Shown here piece by piece: positions 31,147-39,102 of a stretch of DNA of 64,000 bases. Origin of the DNA: Solwaraspora sp. WMMD791. Lineage in GTDB: Bacteria > Actinomycetota > Actinomycetes > Mycobacteriales > Micromonosporaceae. How positions within the stretch are numbered: the stretch's first letter is position 1; every line of letters starts with the position of its first letter. Both the position numbers and the translations under genes were made by a program. The stretch covers positions 496,001 to 560,000 of the forward strand of contig NZ_CP120737.1 of the NCBI RefSeq assembly GCF_029581195.1, in the 5' to 3' direction. Under the pieces are notes generated by a model. That model did not search any database. It was given only the letters and a program-made list of their open reading frames with translations, and was not told where the DNA came from.

Positions 31147-31890
31147 ATGGACCGTCGGGAACTGCTGGCGGTGGCGGGCGCCGCCGGCGCCGGACTGCTC
31201 GCCGGGGCCGCCGCCACGCCGGGGGCGACGTCCGCGGCGGCCCCGGCCGGCGCCGACCGTCGGCACACGCCGTCGCCGGAGCACCCGCTGCGGGTGCACG
31301 TCGTGATGTTCGACGGAGCCGAGGAGCAGGATTTCGTCGGCCCGTACGAGGTGTTCTCCCTCGCGGGCGGGCTCAGTGGCGGCGCCGTCCAGGCCCGGTA
31401 CGTCCACGTCGACGGGCCGCGTACGGTGACCGCCGCCTTCGGCACCAGGGTCGTCGTCGAACACGGCTGGTCCCCTCGGTCCGCCGACGTCATCGTCGTA
31501 CCCGGTGGCGGTTTCCGTCGCCCGGACGGCCCGGGCATCTGGCCGGAGATCAACCAGGGGGTGCTGCCGCGCGCCCTCGCCGACGCCCGGCGACCTGGCC
31601 TGATCATCTCGTCGCTGTGCACCGGAGCGATCATCCTGGCCGCCGCCGGACTGACCAGCGGCCGGCCCTGCACCACCCACAACGGTGCCAAGGCGGAGCT
31701 GACCGCCCGAGGGGGAGTGGTCAAGAACGCCCGGGTGGTCGATGACGGCGACCTGGTGACCGCGGCCGGGATCACCTCCGGATTGGAACTCGCACTGCAC
31801 CTGGTCCGGCGCCGGGTCGGCGCCGATCTGGCGGTGCGCGCCGAGGAGGTGCTCGAGTACCAGGCGCGAGGTACGGTCTGGACCCCGTGA
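31147..31890 (+). CDS. Exported DJ-1/PfpI-family protein (isonitrile-hydratase-like)
   Basis: A 247-residue protein. The N-terminus MDRRELLAVAGAAGAGLL has a twin-arginine pair followed by a hydrophobic stretch and small residues, suggesting Tat export or membrane anchoring. The DJ-1/PfpI domain follows from about residue 48: VMFDGAEEQDFVGPYEVF contains the conserved Glu, and IISSLCTGAIILAAAG puts the nucleophilic Cys158 in the elbow. THNGAKAELTARG is typical of the family and ITSGLELALHLV of its isonitrile-hydratase/transcription-regulator branch. I chose the ATG at 31147 over an upstream GTG because GGAGAG precedes it and because it exposes the Tat-like motif. An exported member is less common; a stress or hydrolytic role is possible. 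Confidence 0.82.
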   Translation: MDRRELLAVAGAAGAGLLAGAAATPGATSAAAPAGADRRHTPSPEHPLRVHVVMFDGAEEQDFVGPYEVFSLAGGLSGGAVQARYVHVDGPRTVTAAFGTRVVVEHGWSPRSADVIVVPGGGFRRPDGPGIWPEINQGVLPRALADARRPGLIISSLCTGAIILAAAGLTSGRPCTTHNGAKAELTARGGVVKNARVVDDGDLVTAAGITSGLELALHLVRRRVGADLAVRAEEVLEYQARGTVWTP

Positions 31891-31903
31891 CGTTCCGCGC
31901 TCG

Positions 31904-31921
31904 GGCCGCCCGTCAGCGGCC
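31904..31921. terminator. Hairpin after the DJ-1-like gene
   Basis: GGCCGC and GCGGCC arms with a 6-base loop start 14 bp after the stop. It is a plausible terminator without a T-tract. The rest of the 214-bp gap up to 32104 has an AT-richer stretch (31929-31975), likely promoter DNA for the next gene, but no clear -35/-10 pair. Confidence 0.4.
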
Positions 31922-32104
31922 GCGGTACGTCCTTAACGTTGGTTCGGTATGAGCAAAACGGTATATCGCGCTGCTCTTGACCGGATACTTCGGACGATGC
32001 ACTCTCATGTCCAAGAGTCGATGCCTTGGTGCGGGTTGGGCTGTCGGTCGTGACGCCGTGCCCCGGCCGTCGGGTGTCGTCACCCCGACAGCGGGAGGCC
32101 CTGC

Positions 32105-33457
32105 ATGCGTACCCGATGGACAACAGCGGCGATCACCCTCGCCATGGCCGGCGGGTTGCTCGCCGGCCTTCCCGGCGCCTCGGTGGCGCACGACCCGGAC
32201 ACCCCCGCCGGCCGGTCGTCGGCCGTGGCCTTCATGGCCCAGCGGGAGCCGACCCAGGATCTCGCCGCGATGGCGCAGGTGAGCTGCAGCAACGGCACGG
32301 CCAACGGGTACCCCTGCCGCAACGTCGACCTGCTGTCCTTCCTGCCGCTGAGCCAGATGGGCGGCAGCCAGGCCAACGACATCTGGGGCTGGACCGACCC
32401 GTCGACCGGCAAGGAGTACGCCATCGTCGGGCGCCGCAACGGGACCTCCTTCGTGGACATCTCCGACCCGACCGCGCCGGTGTACCTCGGCAACCTGCCG
32501 GCCTACCAGAACCGGACCGCGATCTGGCGCGACATCAAGGTCCACCGTGACCACGCCTTCATCGTCGCCGACGTGCGAGGGCACGGCATGCAGGTGTTCG
32601 ACCTGACCCGGCTGCGCAACCGCACCACTCCGCAGACCTTCACCGCTGACGCGCACTACAGCCGGTTCGGCAACTCGCACAACATCGCGATCAACGAAGA
32701 GACCGGGTACGCGTACGCGGTCGGCTCGAACACCTGCAGCGGCGGTCTGCACATGGTCGACATCTCGACCCCGACCTCGCCCGCGTACGCCGGCTGCGTC
32801 AGCTCCGACGGCTACACCCACGACACCCAATGTGTTGTCTATCGTGGACCAGACGGCGCCTACGCCGGCCGGGAGATCTGCGTCAGCTCCAACGAGGACA
32901 CCGTCACCATCGTCGACGTCACCAACAAGACCAGCCCCCGGCAGATCGTCCGGGCCGCGTACTCCGGTCGGCAGTACACCCATCAGGGCTGGCTCACCGA
33001 CAACCACCGCTACTTCGTCCTCGACGACGAGCTCGACGAGAGCCGCGCCGGAGGAGGGACGAAGACGTTCGTCTTCGACCTGTACGACCTGGACGCGCCC
33101 CGGCACATCGGCACCTACACCTCGTCGGCGGCCGCCACCGACCACAACCAGTACGTCAAGGGCAACTACAGCTACCAGGCCAACTACCGGGCCGGTCTGC
33201 GGATCCTCGACCTGCGCGGCATCGCCAGCGGCACGCTGACCGAAGCCGGCTACTTCGACATCTACCCGTCGAGCAACACCGCGTCGATGAACGGCGCGTG
33301 GAGCGTCTACCCGTACTTCGCCAGCGGCGTCGTCGTGGTCAGCGGCATCGAGCAGGGCCTGTTCGTTCTGCGGCCGAACCTGCCGTCGACGCTGAGCGGA
33401 TCGGCGTCATCGGACGCGGTACGCGCCACGACCGTCGACCGTCGGGTACCCGCCTGA
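32105..33457 (+). CDS. Choice-of-anchor B family secreted beta-propeller-like protein (LVIVD-type repeats)
   Basis: A 450-residue exported protein. Signal peptide at residues 1-28 (MRTRWTTAAITLAMAGGLLA, Ala-x-Ala near SVA). The mature part contains several repeats of the FVDISDPTAPVYLG / MVDISTPTSPAYAG / IVDVTNKTSPRQI type, which form blades, and conserved SHNIAINEETGYAYAVGS, YTHDTQCVVY and ATDHNQYVKG segments characteristic of the choice-of-anchor B family. ATG start with GGGAGG upstream. No C-terminal membrane anchor is visible, so it is probably released or bound to its partner, the next gene, which overlaps its stop codon by one base. Function of the family is unknown. Confidence 0.88.
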   Translation: MRTRWTTAAITLAMAGGLLAGLPGASVAHDPDTPAGRSSAVAFMAQREPTQDLAAMAQVSCSNGTANGYPCRNVDLLSFLPLSQMGGSQANDIWGWTDPSTGKEYAIVGRRNGTSFVDISDPTAPVYLGNLPAYQNRTAIWRDIKVHRDHAFIVADVRGHGMQVFDLTRLRNRTTPQTFTADAHYSRFGNSHNIAINEETGYAYAVGSNTCSGGLHMVDISTPTSPAYAGCVSSDGYTHDTQCVVYRGPDGAYAGREICVSSNEDTVTIVDVTNKTSPRQIVRAAYSGRQYTHQGWLTDNHRYFVLDDELDESRAGGGTKTFVFDLYDLDAPRHIGTYTSSAAATDHNQYVKGNYSYQANYRAGLRILDLRGIASGTLTEAGYFDIYPSSNTASMNGAWSVYPYFASGVVVVSGIEQGLFVLRPNLPSTLSGSASSDAVRATTVDRRVPA

Positions 33458-34449
33458 TGGCGGTCTCCCCCCTGCGGCACACCACCCCGCCGGCCGCCGC
33501 GCCGGCGGGGTCCGCCGTGGCCGCGTCATCAGGGTCCGTCGGCGCGCCGCCACCGCAGTCCCCGGCCGGCCCGTCGGCGGAGTCCGGCCCGCAGCCCACC
33601 CGGCCCCGGTCCGCCGGCCGGCTCACCCTGCTGATCACCCTGACCGTGCTCGTCGCCGCCACCGGTTTCGTCGCCGGTCGGGCGACCACCACCGGCGGCG
33701 GGCCGGCGTCGCGCGCCGCGACCGGCACGGACCCGCATGCCGGGCACGACGTCGGCGGACTCGGCGTCACTCAGGACGGCTACGCCCTCACCCTGCTGTC
33801 CGCCCCGTCCGCCGCCGGCGTCCCCGGTGAGCTGGCGTTCGCGATCCTCGGCCCGGACGGTGCGCCGGTCACCGCATACCGGACCAACCACGAACGGGAC
33901 CTGCATCTCGTGCTGGTCGGTCGGGATCTGCGCGGATACCAGCACCTGCACCCCGAGCCCGACGCCGACGGCACCTGGCGGGTCGCGGTGACCCTGCCCG
34001 CCGCCGGCGCCTACCGGATGATCGCCGACTTCGTGCCCGCCGCCGCGACCACACCGGTCACCCTCGGCACGGACCTGCTGGTGCCCGGAGAGTGGGCACC
34101 CGGCCCGCCCACCCCGGTCGACGAGGCGACCGTCGTCGTCGACGGCTACACGGTCACCCTCGACGGCGGACTGCGCCCGGGCCAGGCCAGCCAGGTACTG
34201 GTCTGGTTGGGGCACGACGGCGCACCCGTACCCGACCTGGAGCGATACCTCGGTGCGTACGGCCACCTCGTCGCGTTGCGTCACGGTGACCTCGGTTACC
34301 TGCACGTGCACCCGGCACCGGCGGCCAGTCCCAGCTCCGTGGTGGCCTTCGCCGTGCAGGTCCCCTCGGCGGGCAGCTACGAACTGTTCTTCGAGTTCCA
34401 GCATGCGGGCATCGTCCGGACCGCCCAGTTCAGCCTCACCGCGTACTGA
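33457..34449 (+). CDS. Membrane-anchored His-rich extracytoplasmic protein
   Basis: A 330-residue protein of unknown family. A Pro/Ala/Ser-rich cytoplasmic N-terminus (1-50) leads to one membrane helix (about 56-74). The extracytoplasmic part starts with the HAGH motif (94-97). It contains two beta-rich modules, each with a His-bearing end: HERDLHLVLVGRDLRGYQHLHPE in the first, and HLVALRHGDLGYLHVHP in the second, plus a final FEFQHAG. This duplicated His pattern suggests metal (copper?) binding, an inference from composition only. The start overlaps the stop of the choice-of-anchor B gene (TGATG), so the two proteins probably act together outside the membrane. Confidence 0.75.
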   Translation: MAVSPLRHTTPPAAAPAGSAVAASSGSVGAPPPQSPAGPSAESGPQPTRPRSAGRLTLLITLTVLVAATGFVAGRATTTGGGPASRAATGTDPHAGHDVGGLGVTQDGYALTLLSAPSAAGVPGELAFAILGPDGAPVTAYRTNHERDLHLVLVGRDLRGYQHLHPEPDADGTWRVAVTLPAAGAYRMIADFVPAAATTPVTLGTDLLVPGEWAPGPPTPVDEATVVVDGYTVTLDGGLRPGQASQVLVWLGHDGAPVPDLERYLGAYGHLVALRHGDLGYLHVHPAPAASPSSVVAFAVQVPSAGSYELFFEFQHAGIVRTAQFSLTAY

Positions 34450-34485
34450 CGCGCCAGGTCAACCGGCGGGCCGGCTGGCGCGTCA
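34447..34485 (+). terminator. Strong hairpin starting in the stop codon
   Basis: Perfect 11-bp arms (TGACGCGCCAG / CTGGCGCGTCA) enclose 17 bases that can form a small inner stem. The first three bases are the stop codon of the preceding gene. Likely transcription terminator, without a T-tract as is common in actinobacteria. Confidence 0.7.
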
Positions 34486-34517
34486 CCCGTGGCACCCACC
34501 CTGAGCTGGAGGTCGCC

Positions 34518-34772
34518 ATGACTGTCACACCCCGTCCGGACAGTTCCGAGCCGCTGTGGTCGGTCGGCGGTGTCACCGCCGTCGTCACCGCCGTGCTCGC
34601 CGTCGTCACCGCGTTCGGGCTGCCGCTCACCGACGCCCAGCAGGCCGCGATCCTCGGTCTGGTCGCCGTCGTCGCCCCGCTGGTCGTCGCTCTGATCGGT
34701 CGGACCCGGGTGTACGCACCGGCCACCGTCGAACGGCTGGTCCGCGACGCCGCGGCGGGTACCGACCGGTGA
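34518..34772 (+). CDS. Small two-helix membrane protein, holin-like
   Basis: An 84-residue protein with two hydrophobic segments (about 16-35 and 44-62) joined by a turn LPLTDAQQAAILGL, then a basic and polar tail. This layout and the TDAQQAAIL wording resemble short phage holin-like proteins of actinobacteria and their phages. ATG start with GGAGG four bases upstream. It is a single gene after a strong terminator; no endolysin or other phage gene is nearby, so it may be a domesticated remnant or a stand-alone membrane peptide. Function not assigned. Confidence 0.7.
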   Translation: MTVTPRPDSSEPLWSVGGVTAVVTAVLAVVTAFGLPLTDAQQAAILGLVAVVAPLVVALIGRTRVYAPATVERLVRDAAAGTDR

Positions 34773-34821
34773 GCGGGGCAGACCGGCGTCGCCGCCGGAC
34801 ACCGCCACCGACCGACGCCGG

Positions 34822-35268
34822 TCACAAATAGACGCGGGTGACCGCCTCGGCCAGGCAGACCGGCTCGTCACCGCCGTCACGTTCGACCGTGACCAGGTAA
34901 CGCACCTGGACGCCGCCGGTGACCTCGGCGACGTCGTTGATGTCGACCGACGCTCGGACCCGGGACCCGACCGGTACCGGTGCCGGGAACCGTACCCGGT
35001 CGAGCCCGTAGTTGACTGACATCCGTGCCCCGGAGACCGAGACCCGTCCGGCGACCAGCGCCGGCAGCAACGACAGGACGAGCGATCCGTGGGCGATGCC
35101 GCCCCCGGTGGGCCCACCGGCCGTCGGTGCGTCGAGGTGGGCCCATGACCGGTCGCCGGTGGCGGCGGCGAACCGGTCGATCCGGCCCCGGTCGACCTCG
35201 ATCCAGTGCCCCGGTCCGAGACGCCGGCCGACCGCGTGGCGCAGGTCGTCGACCGAGTCGAAGGCCAT
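34822..35268 (-). CDS. MaoC-like hydratase/dehydratase
   Basis: A 148-residue single hot-dog domain. The MaoC/R-specific enoyl-CoA hydratase signature is present: DRFAAATGDRSWAHLD and GGIAHGSLVLSLLPAL, containing the Asp/His pair, then NYGLDRVRFPAPVPVGSRVRA. It would hydrate 2-enoyl-CoA thioesters to (R)-3-hydroxyacyl-CoA, or the reverse. The ATG at 35268 was taken because the first residues MAFDSVDDLRHAVG match the normal beginning of the family. It is a lone minus-strand gene divergent from aminodeoxychorismate synthase and has no evident fatty-acid neighbours. Confidence 0.88.
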   Translation of the reverse strand: MAFDSVDDLRHAVGRRLGPGHWIEVDRGRIDRFAAATGDRSWAHLDAPTAGGPTGGGIAHGSLVLSLLPALVAGRVSVSGARMSVNYGLDRVRFPAPVPVGSRVRASVDINDVAEVTGGVQVRYLVTVERDGGDEPVCLAEAVTRVYL

Positions 35269-35381
35269 GACGCTATCTCCTCCCAGCGGCGCAGTGCCGG
35301 CGGACGACCGGCCACAGCGGGCATGCTAGTGGCGGATCGTGGACAATCCGACGGTGGCCGAGGTGCGGGGGAGGTGACGGG

Positions 35382-37499
35382 GTGCGCATCCTGCTGGTCG
35401 ACAACTACGACTCCTACACCTACAACCTCTTCCAGCTGCTCGCGACGGTCGCCGGCAGCGAGCCGACCGTGCTGGCCAACGACGACCCCCGGCTCGCCGC
35501 GGTCGACCGGCTCGACACGCAGTGCGTGGTGATCTCACCCGGCCCCGGCCGACCCCACCGGGTCACCGACCTCGGCTGGGGTTGGGAACTGCTCGACCGC
35601 CGGCCCGAGCTGCCGGTGCTCGGCGTCTGCCTCGGTCACCAGGCGATCGCGTTGCACGCGGGGGCACGAGTCGACCAGCGTCAGCCCCGGCACGGCCAGA
35701 TCGACCGGATTCGGCACACCGGCGACGGGCTGTTCACCGGCGTACCGCAGGGGTTCGCGGCGGTCCGGTACCACTCGTTGCAGGTCAGCGAGCCGTTGCC
35801 GGCTGACCTCGCCGCGACGGCCTGGGCCGCCGACGGCACCGTGATGGCGCTGGCGCACCGGAGGTTGCCCCGGTGGGGCGTGCAGTTCCATCCCGAGTCG
35901 ATCGGCACCGAGCACGGCGCCCGGCTGATCGCCAACTTCCTGGCCATGGCCCTGCCGGCGGCACCGCCACCGCCACCGGTGCCGGCGCCGCCGCCGGGTA
36001 CGCGGCGGGTGGTCACCGGCGGGCCGCGCTGGCGGCGCGACGTCACGGTCGTCGACGCCGAGATCGACACCGAAGCGGCCTTCCTGGAGTTGTACGCGGA
36101 CGCCCGCTACGCGTACTGGCTCGACGGTGCCGACGTGGCCGCCGGACGGTCCCGGTTCTCCTTCCTCGGCGACGCCACCGGGCCACTGGCCGAGGTGCTG
36201 CGCTACCGGGTCGGTAGCGGCCGGATCGAGGTGCACCGCGCCGGCCGGCCGGCGCGCCAGGAGCCCGGCGGCCTGCTCGACCTGCTCGACCAGCGGTTGG
36301 CCCGGCGTCGGCTGCCCGCTGCCGACCTGCCGTTCGACTTCGCCGGCGGCTACGTCGGCTACCTGGGCTACGAGATGAAGGCCGACTGCGGACCCACCAC
36401 CGCCCGCCCGGCCGACACCCCCGACGCTGTCTGGATCTTCGCCGACCGGTTGGTGGCCGTCGACCACCTGCGTCGGCGCACCTACCTGGTGGCGCTCAGC
36501 GTCGACGACGCCGGCCGCCGCGCCGCCCGGGACTGGTTGGCGGGTACGGCTGCCCGGCTGCGACAGCTCACGCCGCCGGACCCTGGCCCGGGCCGACTTC
36601 CGTCGGGTGCCGTCCCGTCCCACCCGCCGCCGGTACCGGGCAGCGGGTCCGATCCGCAGCGCTGGGTGACGCCGGCCCGCGAACGTGGCCGCTACCTCAC
36701 CGACGTCGAGGCGGCCCTGACCGAGCTGCGCCGTGGCGAAAGCTACGAGATCTGCCTGACCAACCAGTTGCGGTTGCCGCCGGTGCCCGATGCACTGCGG
36801 TACTTCCGGACGCTGCGCCGGATCAACCCCGCCCCGTACGCCGCCTACCTGCGCCTCGACGAGGTCGCCGTGGCCAGTACCTCCCCGGAACGGTTCCTGC
36901 GGATCCGCCCCGACGGTCGGGTCGACGCCAGCCCGGTCAAGGGCACCGCGGCGCGCGGCGGCGACCCCGGCCACGACGAGCAGCTGCGCCGGTCGTTGAC
37001 CACCTCGGCCAAGACCCGCGCCGAGAACCTGATGATCGTCGACCTGCTCCGCAACGACCTCGGGCGGGTCTGCGAGGTCGGCTCGGTACACGTTCCCCGC
37101 TTCCTGGCCACCGAGACCTATCCCACCGTGCATCAGCTGGTCTCCACCGTCGAAGGACGGCTGCGCCCGTCGGCCAGCGCGGTCGACTGCGTACGGTCGT
37201 GCTTCCCCGGCGGATCGATGACCGGGGCGCCGAAGCTGCGCACCATGGAGATCATCGACCGGCTGGAGCAGCAGGCGCGGGGAATCTACTCCGGTGCCCT
37301 CGGCTATCTCGGCGTCGACGGCGGCGCCGACCTCAGCATCGTGATCCGTACCGCCGTGCTGACCGGGGACGCGGTCACCATCGGCACCGGCGGCGCCGTC
37401 GTGCTCGACTCCGACCCGGCCGACGAGTACGACGAGACGATGCTCAAGGCGCAGGCGCTGCTCGTCGCCTACCAGTTGGCCACCAGGTCGGTCCGGTGA
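35382..37499 (+). CDS. pabAB: Aminodeoxychorismate synthase, fused glutamine amidotransferase (PabA) and PabB components
   Basis: A 705-residue bifunctional enzyme converting chorismate and glutamine to 4-amino-4-deoxychorismate, on the way to p-aminobenzoate and folate. The N-terminal class I glutaminase has VDNYDSYTYNL, ISPGPGRP, the nucleophile Cys83 in GVCLGHQAIA, and HPES for the His/Glu pair. A Pro-rich linker (about 190-203) leads to the PabB/TrpE domain, with PVKGTAARGG, NLMIVDLLRNDLGR, PGGSMTGAPK and YSGALGYLG. The PVKGT lysine favours aminodeoxychorismate over anthranilate synthesis. GTG start with GGGGGAGG upstream. The stop overlaps the next gene (GTGA). Fused pabAB occurs both in folate supply and in natural-product clusters; no other cluster genes are seen here. 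Confidence 0.93.
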   Translation: MRILLVDNYDSYTYNLFQLLATVAGSEPTVLANDDPRLAAVDRLDTQCVVISPGPGRPHRVTDLGWGWELLDRRPELPVLGVCLGHQAIALHAGARVDQRQPRHGQIDRIRHTGDGLFTGVPQGFAAVRYHSLQVSEPLPADLAATAWAADGTVMALAHRRLPRWGVQFHPESIGTEHGARLIANFLAMALPAAPPPPPVPAPPPGTRRVVTGGPRWRRDVTVVDAEIDTEAAFLELYADARYAYWLDGADVAAGRSRFSFLGDATGPLAEVLRYRVGSGRIEVHRAGRPARQEPGGLLDLLDQRLARRRLPAADLPFDFAGGYVGYLGYEMKADCGPTTARPADTPDAVWIFADRLVAVDHLRRRTYLVALSVDDAGRRAARDWLAGTAARLRQLTPPDPGPGRLPSGAVPSHPPPVPGSGSDPQRWVTPARERGRYLTDVEAALTELRRGESYEICLTNQLRLPPVPDALRYFRTLRRINPAPYAAYLRLDEVAVASTSPERFLRIRPDGRVDASPVKGTAARGGDPGHDEQLRRSLTTSAKTRAENLMIVDLLRNDLGRVCEVGSVHVPRFLATETYPTVHQLVSTVEGRLRPSASAVDCVRSCFPGGSMTGAPKLRTMEIIDRLEQQARGIYSGALGYLGVDGGADLSIVIRTAVLTGDAVTIGTGGAVVLDSDPADEYDETMLKAQALLVAYQLATRSVR

Positions 37500-38317
37500 C
37501 CGGGCCGCTGTCTGATCCGGTGTGGTCGGACGGTCGGCCGGCCACACCGGACGAGCTGTCCGCGTTGGGGCTGGCCAACTTCGGACACTTCACCACGATG
37601 ACCGTGGCGTCCGGCCGGGTCCGTGGCCTGCGACTGCACCTGCGCCGGCTGGTCGACGACTGCCGGGCCGTGTTCGACACCGAGCTGGACCCCGGCCAGG
37701 CACTCGCGGGCGTCCGGCGGGCCGTCGGGCGCGCTGCCGCGACGGCGGTCACCGTACGGGTCACGGTCTTCGACCCGGCGCTGAACGTCCTCGGCCCGGT
37801 CGACTCCCGACCGCGACCACGTGTCCTGATCGCCACCCGTCCCGCCGTCGCCACGCCGCTGCCGCCGTTGCGCCTACGGACGTACCCGTACCAGCGGGAC
37901 CTGCCGGCGGTGAAGCACACCGGACTCTTCGGCGCGGTCCGGCTGCGCCGCGCCGCCCGCGCCGACGGCGCCGACGACGCGCTGTTCGTCGCCGACGGCC
38001 AGGTTCTGGAAGGACCCACCTGGAACCTGGGGCTCGTCGTCGACGGCGAGGTCCGCTGGCCGGCCGGCCCCTGCCTGCCCGGCGTCACCATGCGCCTGGT
38101 GTCGGCCGCCGCCGGTGCCGCCGGGATGCGATGCCGCACCGCCCCGCTGACGCTGGCGGACCTGGCCCGCGCCGATGGCGTCTTCGTCACCAACGCCTCG
38201 GTCGGCGTCCGGGCGGTGGCGACGGTCGACGGGGCACCGATCGCCGGGACGCCCCTGGTCCGGCGGCTGGCCCGGTGGTACGCCGAGTACCCCGCCGACC
38301 AGCTGGAGCACAGCTGA
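37496..38317 (+). CDS. Class IV aminotransferase, probable 4-amino-4-deoxychorismate lyase (PabC-like)
   Basis: A 273-residue PLP enzyme of fold type IV. It would remove pyruvate from aminodeoxychorismate to give p-aminobenzoate. The PLP lysine is in LPAVKHTGLFGAVRLRR, the conserved Glu in VLEGPTWNLGLV, and the phosphate-binding segment in LPGVTMRLV. The GTG start at 37496 overlaps the pabAB stop (GTGA), so the two are translationally coupled, which strongly supports the PabC role over a branched-chain or D-amino-acid aminotransferase. The reading frame is open further upstream but that part is a shadow of pabAB. Confidence 0.85.
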   Translation: MTGPLSDPVWSDGRPATPDELSALGLANFGHFTTMTVASGRVRGLRLHLRRLVDDCRAVFDTELDPGQALAGVRRAVGRAAATAVTVRVTVFDPALNVLGPVDSRPRPRVLIATRPAVATPLPPLRLRTYPYQRDLPAVKHTGLFGAVRLRRAARADGADDALFVADGQVLEGPTWNLGLVVDGEVRWPAGPCLPGVTMRLVSAAAGAAGMRCRTAPLTLADLARADGVFVTNASVGVRAVATVDGAPIAGTPLVRRLARWYAEYPADQLEHS

Positions 38318-38418
38318 GCCGTACCGGCACACCTGAGCCACACCGGCCGTCCGGAACCCACCGGACGCGGCAGCGCCCCCGCAGGCATGACCGCCCGCCC
38401 AGCGGGTACGCGAGCCGG

Positions 38419-39066
38419 GTGGATCAGGCAACCGTGGTACGCGTACCCGCCGCCGACGTCGTCCTCGACGCGGACGTGGTGCTGCCCACCCGGACCCGCG
38501 CGGTGGTGCTGTTCGCCCATGGCAGCGGAAGTTCCCGACTCAGCCCACGCAACCGCGCGGTGGCCGGCCGGCTGCACGCCGCCGGTCTCGCGACCGTTCT
38601 GGCGGACCTGCTGACCAAGGAGGAGGAGCAGGTCGACGCGACCACCGCGCAGCTGCGTTTCGACATCGCCCTGCTGAGCCGGCGGCTGACCGCGGTCGTC
38701 GACTGGGCCGTCGAGCAGCCGGAGCTGCACGGCCTGCCGGTCGGGCTCTTCGGCGCCAGCACCGGTGCGGCAGCTGCCCTGTGCGCCGCCGCCGCCCGGC
38801 CCGACCAGATCGGTGCCGTGGTGTCCCGGGGCGGGCGGCCCGACCTGGCCGGAGACCATCTGGCCGAGGTACGGGCACCGACCCTGCTGCTCGTCGGGGA
38901 ACTCGACCCGCAGGTCGCTCAGCTCAACGCGACGGCGGCGACGGCGCTGCGGGCACCGTACGACCTGCGGCTGGTGCCCGGTGCCGGCCACCTGTTCGCC
39001 GAGCCGGGCACGTTGGACCGGGTCGCCGACGAGGCCGCCGGCTGGTTCGACACCCACCTGAGCTGA
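38419..39066 (+). CDS. Alpha/beta hydrolase (dienelactone hydrolase-like)
   Basis: A 215-residue hydrolase. The segment VVLFAHGSGSSRLSPRNRAVA provides the oxyanion hole, LFGASTGAAAALCAAA the nucleophile elbow (G-A-S-T-G), LLLVGELDPQV the Asp and GAGHLFAEPG the His, so the triad is complete. Proteins like this are common in actinobacteria, often beside phosphoribosyltransferase domains, but here it stands alone. A GTG at 38419 is the likely start, giving a normal family N-terminus; its ribosome-binding site is weak and a GTG at 38434 is an alternative. Substrate unknown. It is 100 bp after the lyase gene on the same strand. Confidence 0.82.
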   Translation: MDQATVVRVPAADVVLDADVVLPTRTRAVVLFAHGSGSSRLSPRNRAVAGRLHAAGLATVLADLLTKEEEQVDATTAQLRFDIALLSRRLTAVVDWAVEQPELHGLPVGLFGASTGAAAALCAAAARPDQIGAVVSRGGRPDLAGDHLAEVRAPTLLLVGELDPQVAQLNATAATALRAPYDLRLVPGAGHLFAEPGTLDRVADEAAGWFDTHLS

Positions 39067-39092
39067 CCGCAGCCCGGGTGGTGCCCCGGTCA
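39064..39092. terminator. Hairpin between convergent hydrolase and kinase genes
   Basis: TGACCG and CGGTCA arms enclose 17 bases. The left arm includes the hydrolase stop codon and the right arm lies 11 bp before the 3' end of the convergent phosphotransferase. Possible shared terminator; the stem is only 6 bp. Confidence 0.4.
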
Positions 39093-39102
39093 TGACCCGA
39101 CG

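Noticed and set aside
31891-32104. Possible RNA gene or riboswitch upstream of the choice-of-anchor B gene
   Set aside because: The gap has small inverted repeats (ACTCT/AGAGT and GGCCGC/GCGGCC) but no fold resembling a known riboswitch, tRNA or conserved RNA that I can recognise.
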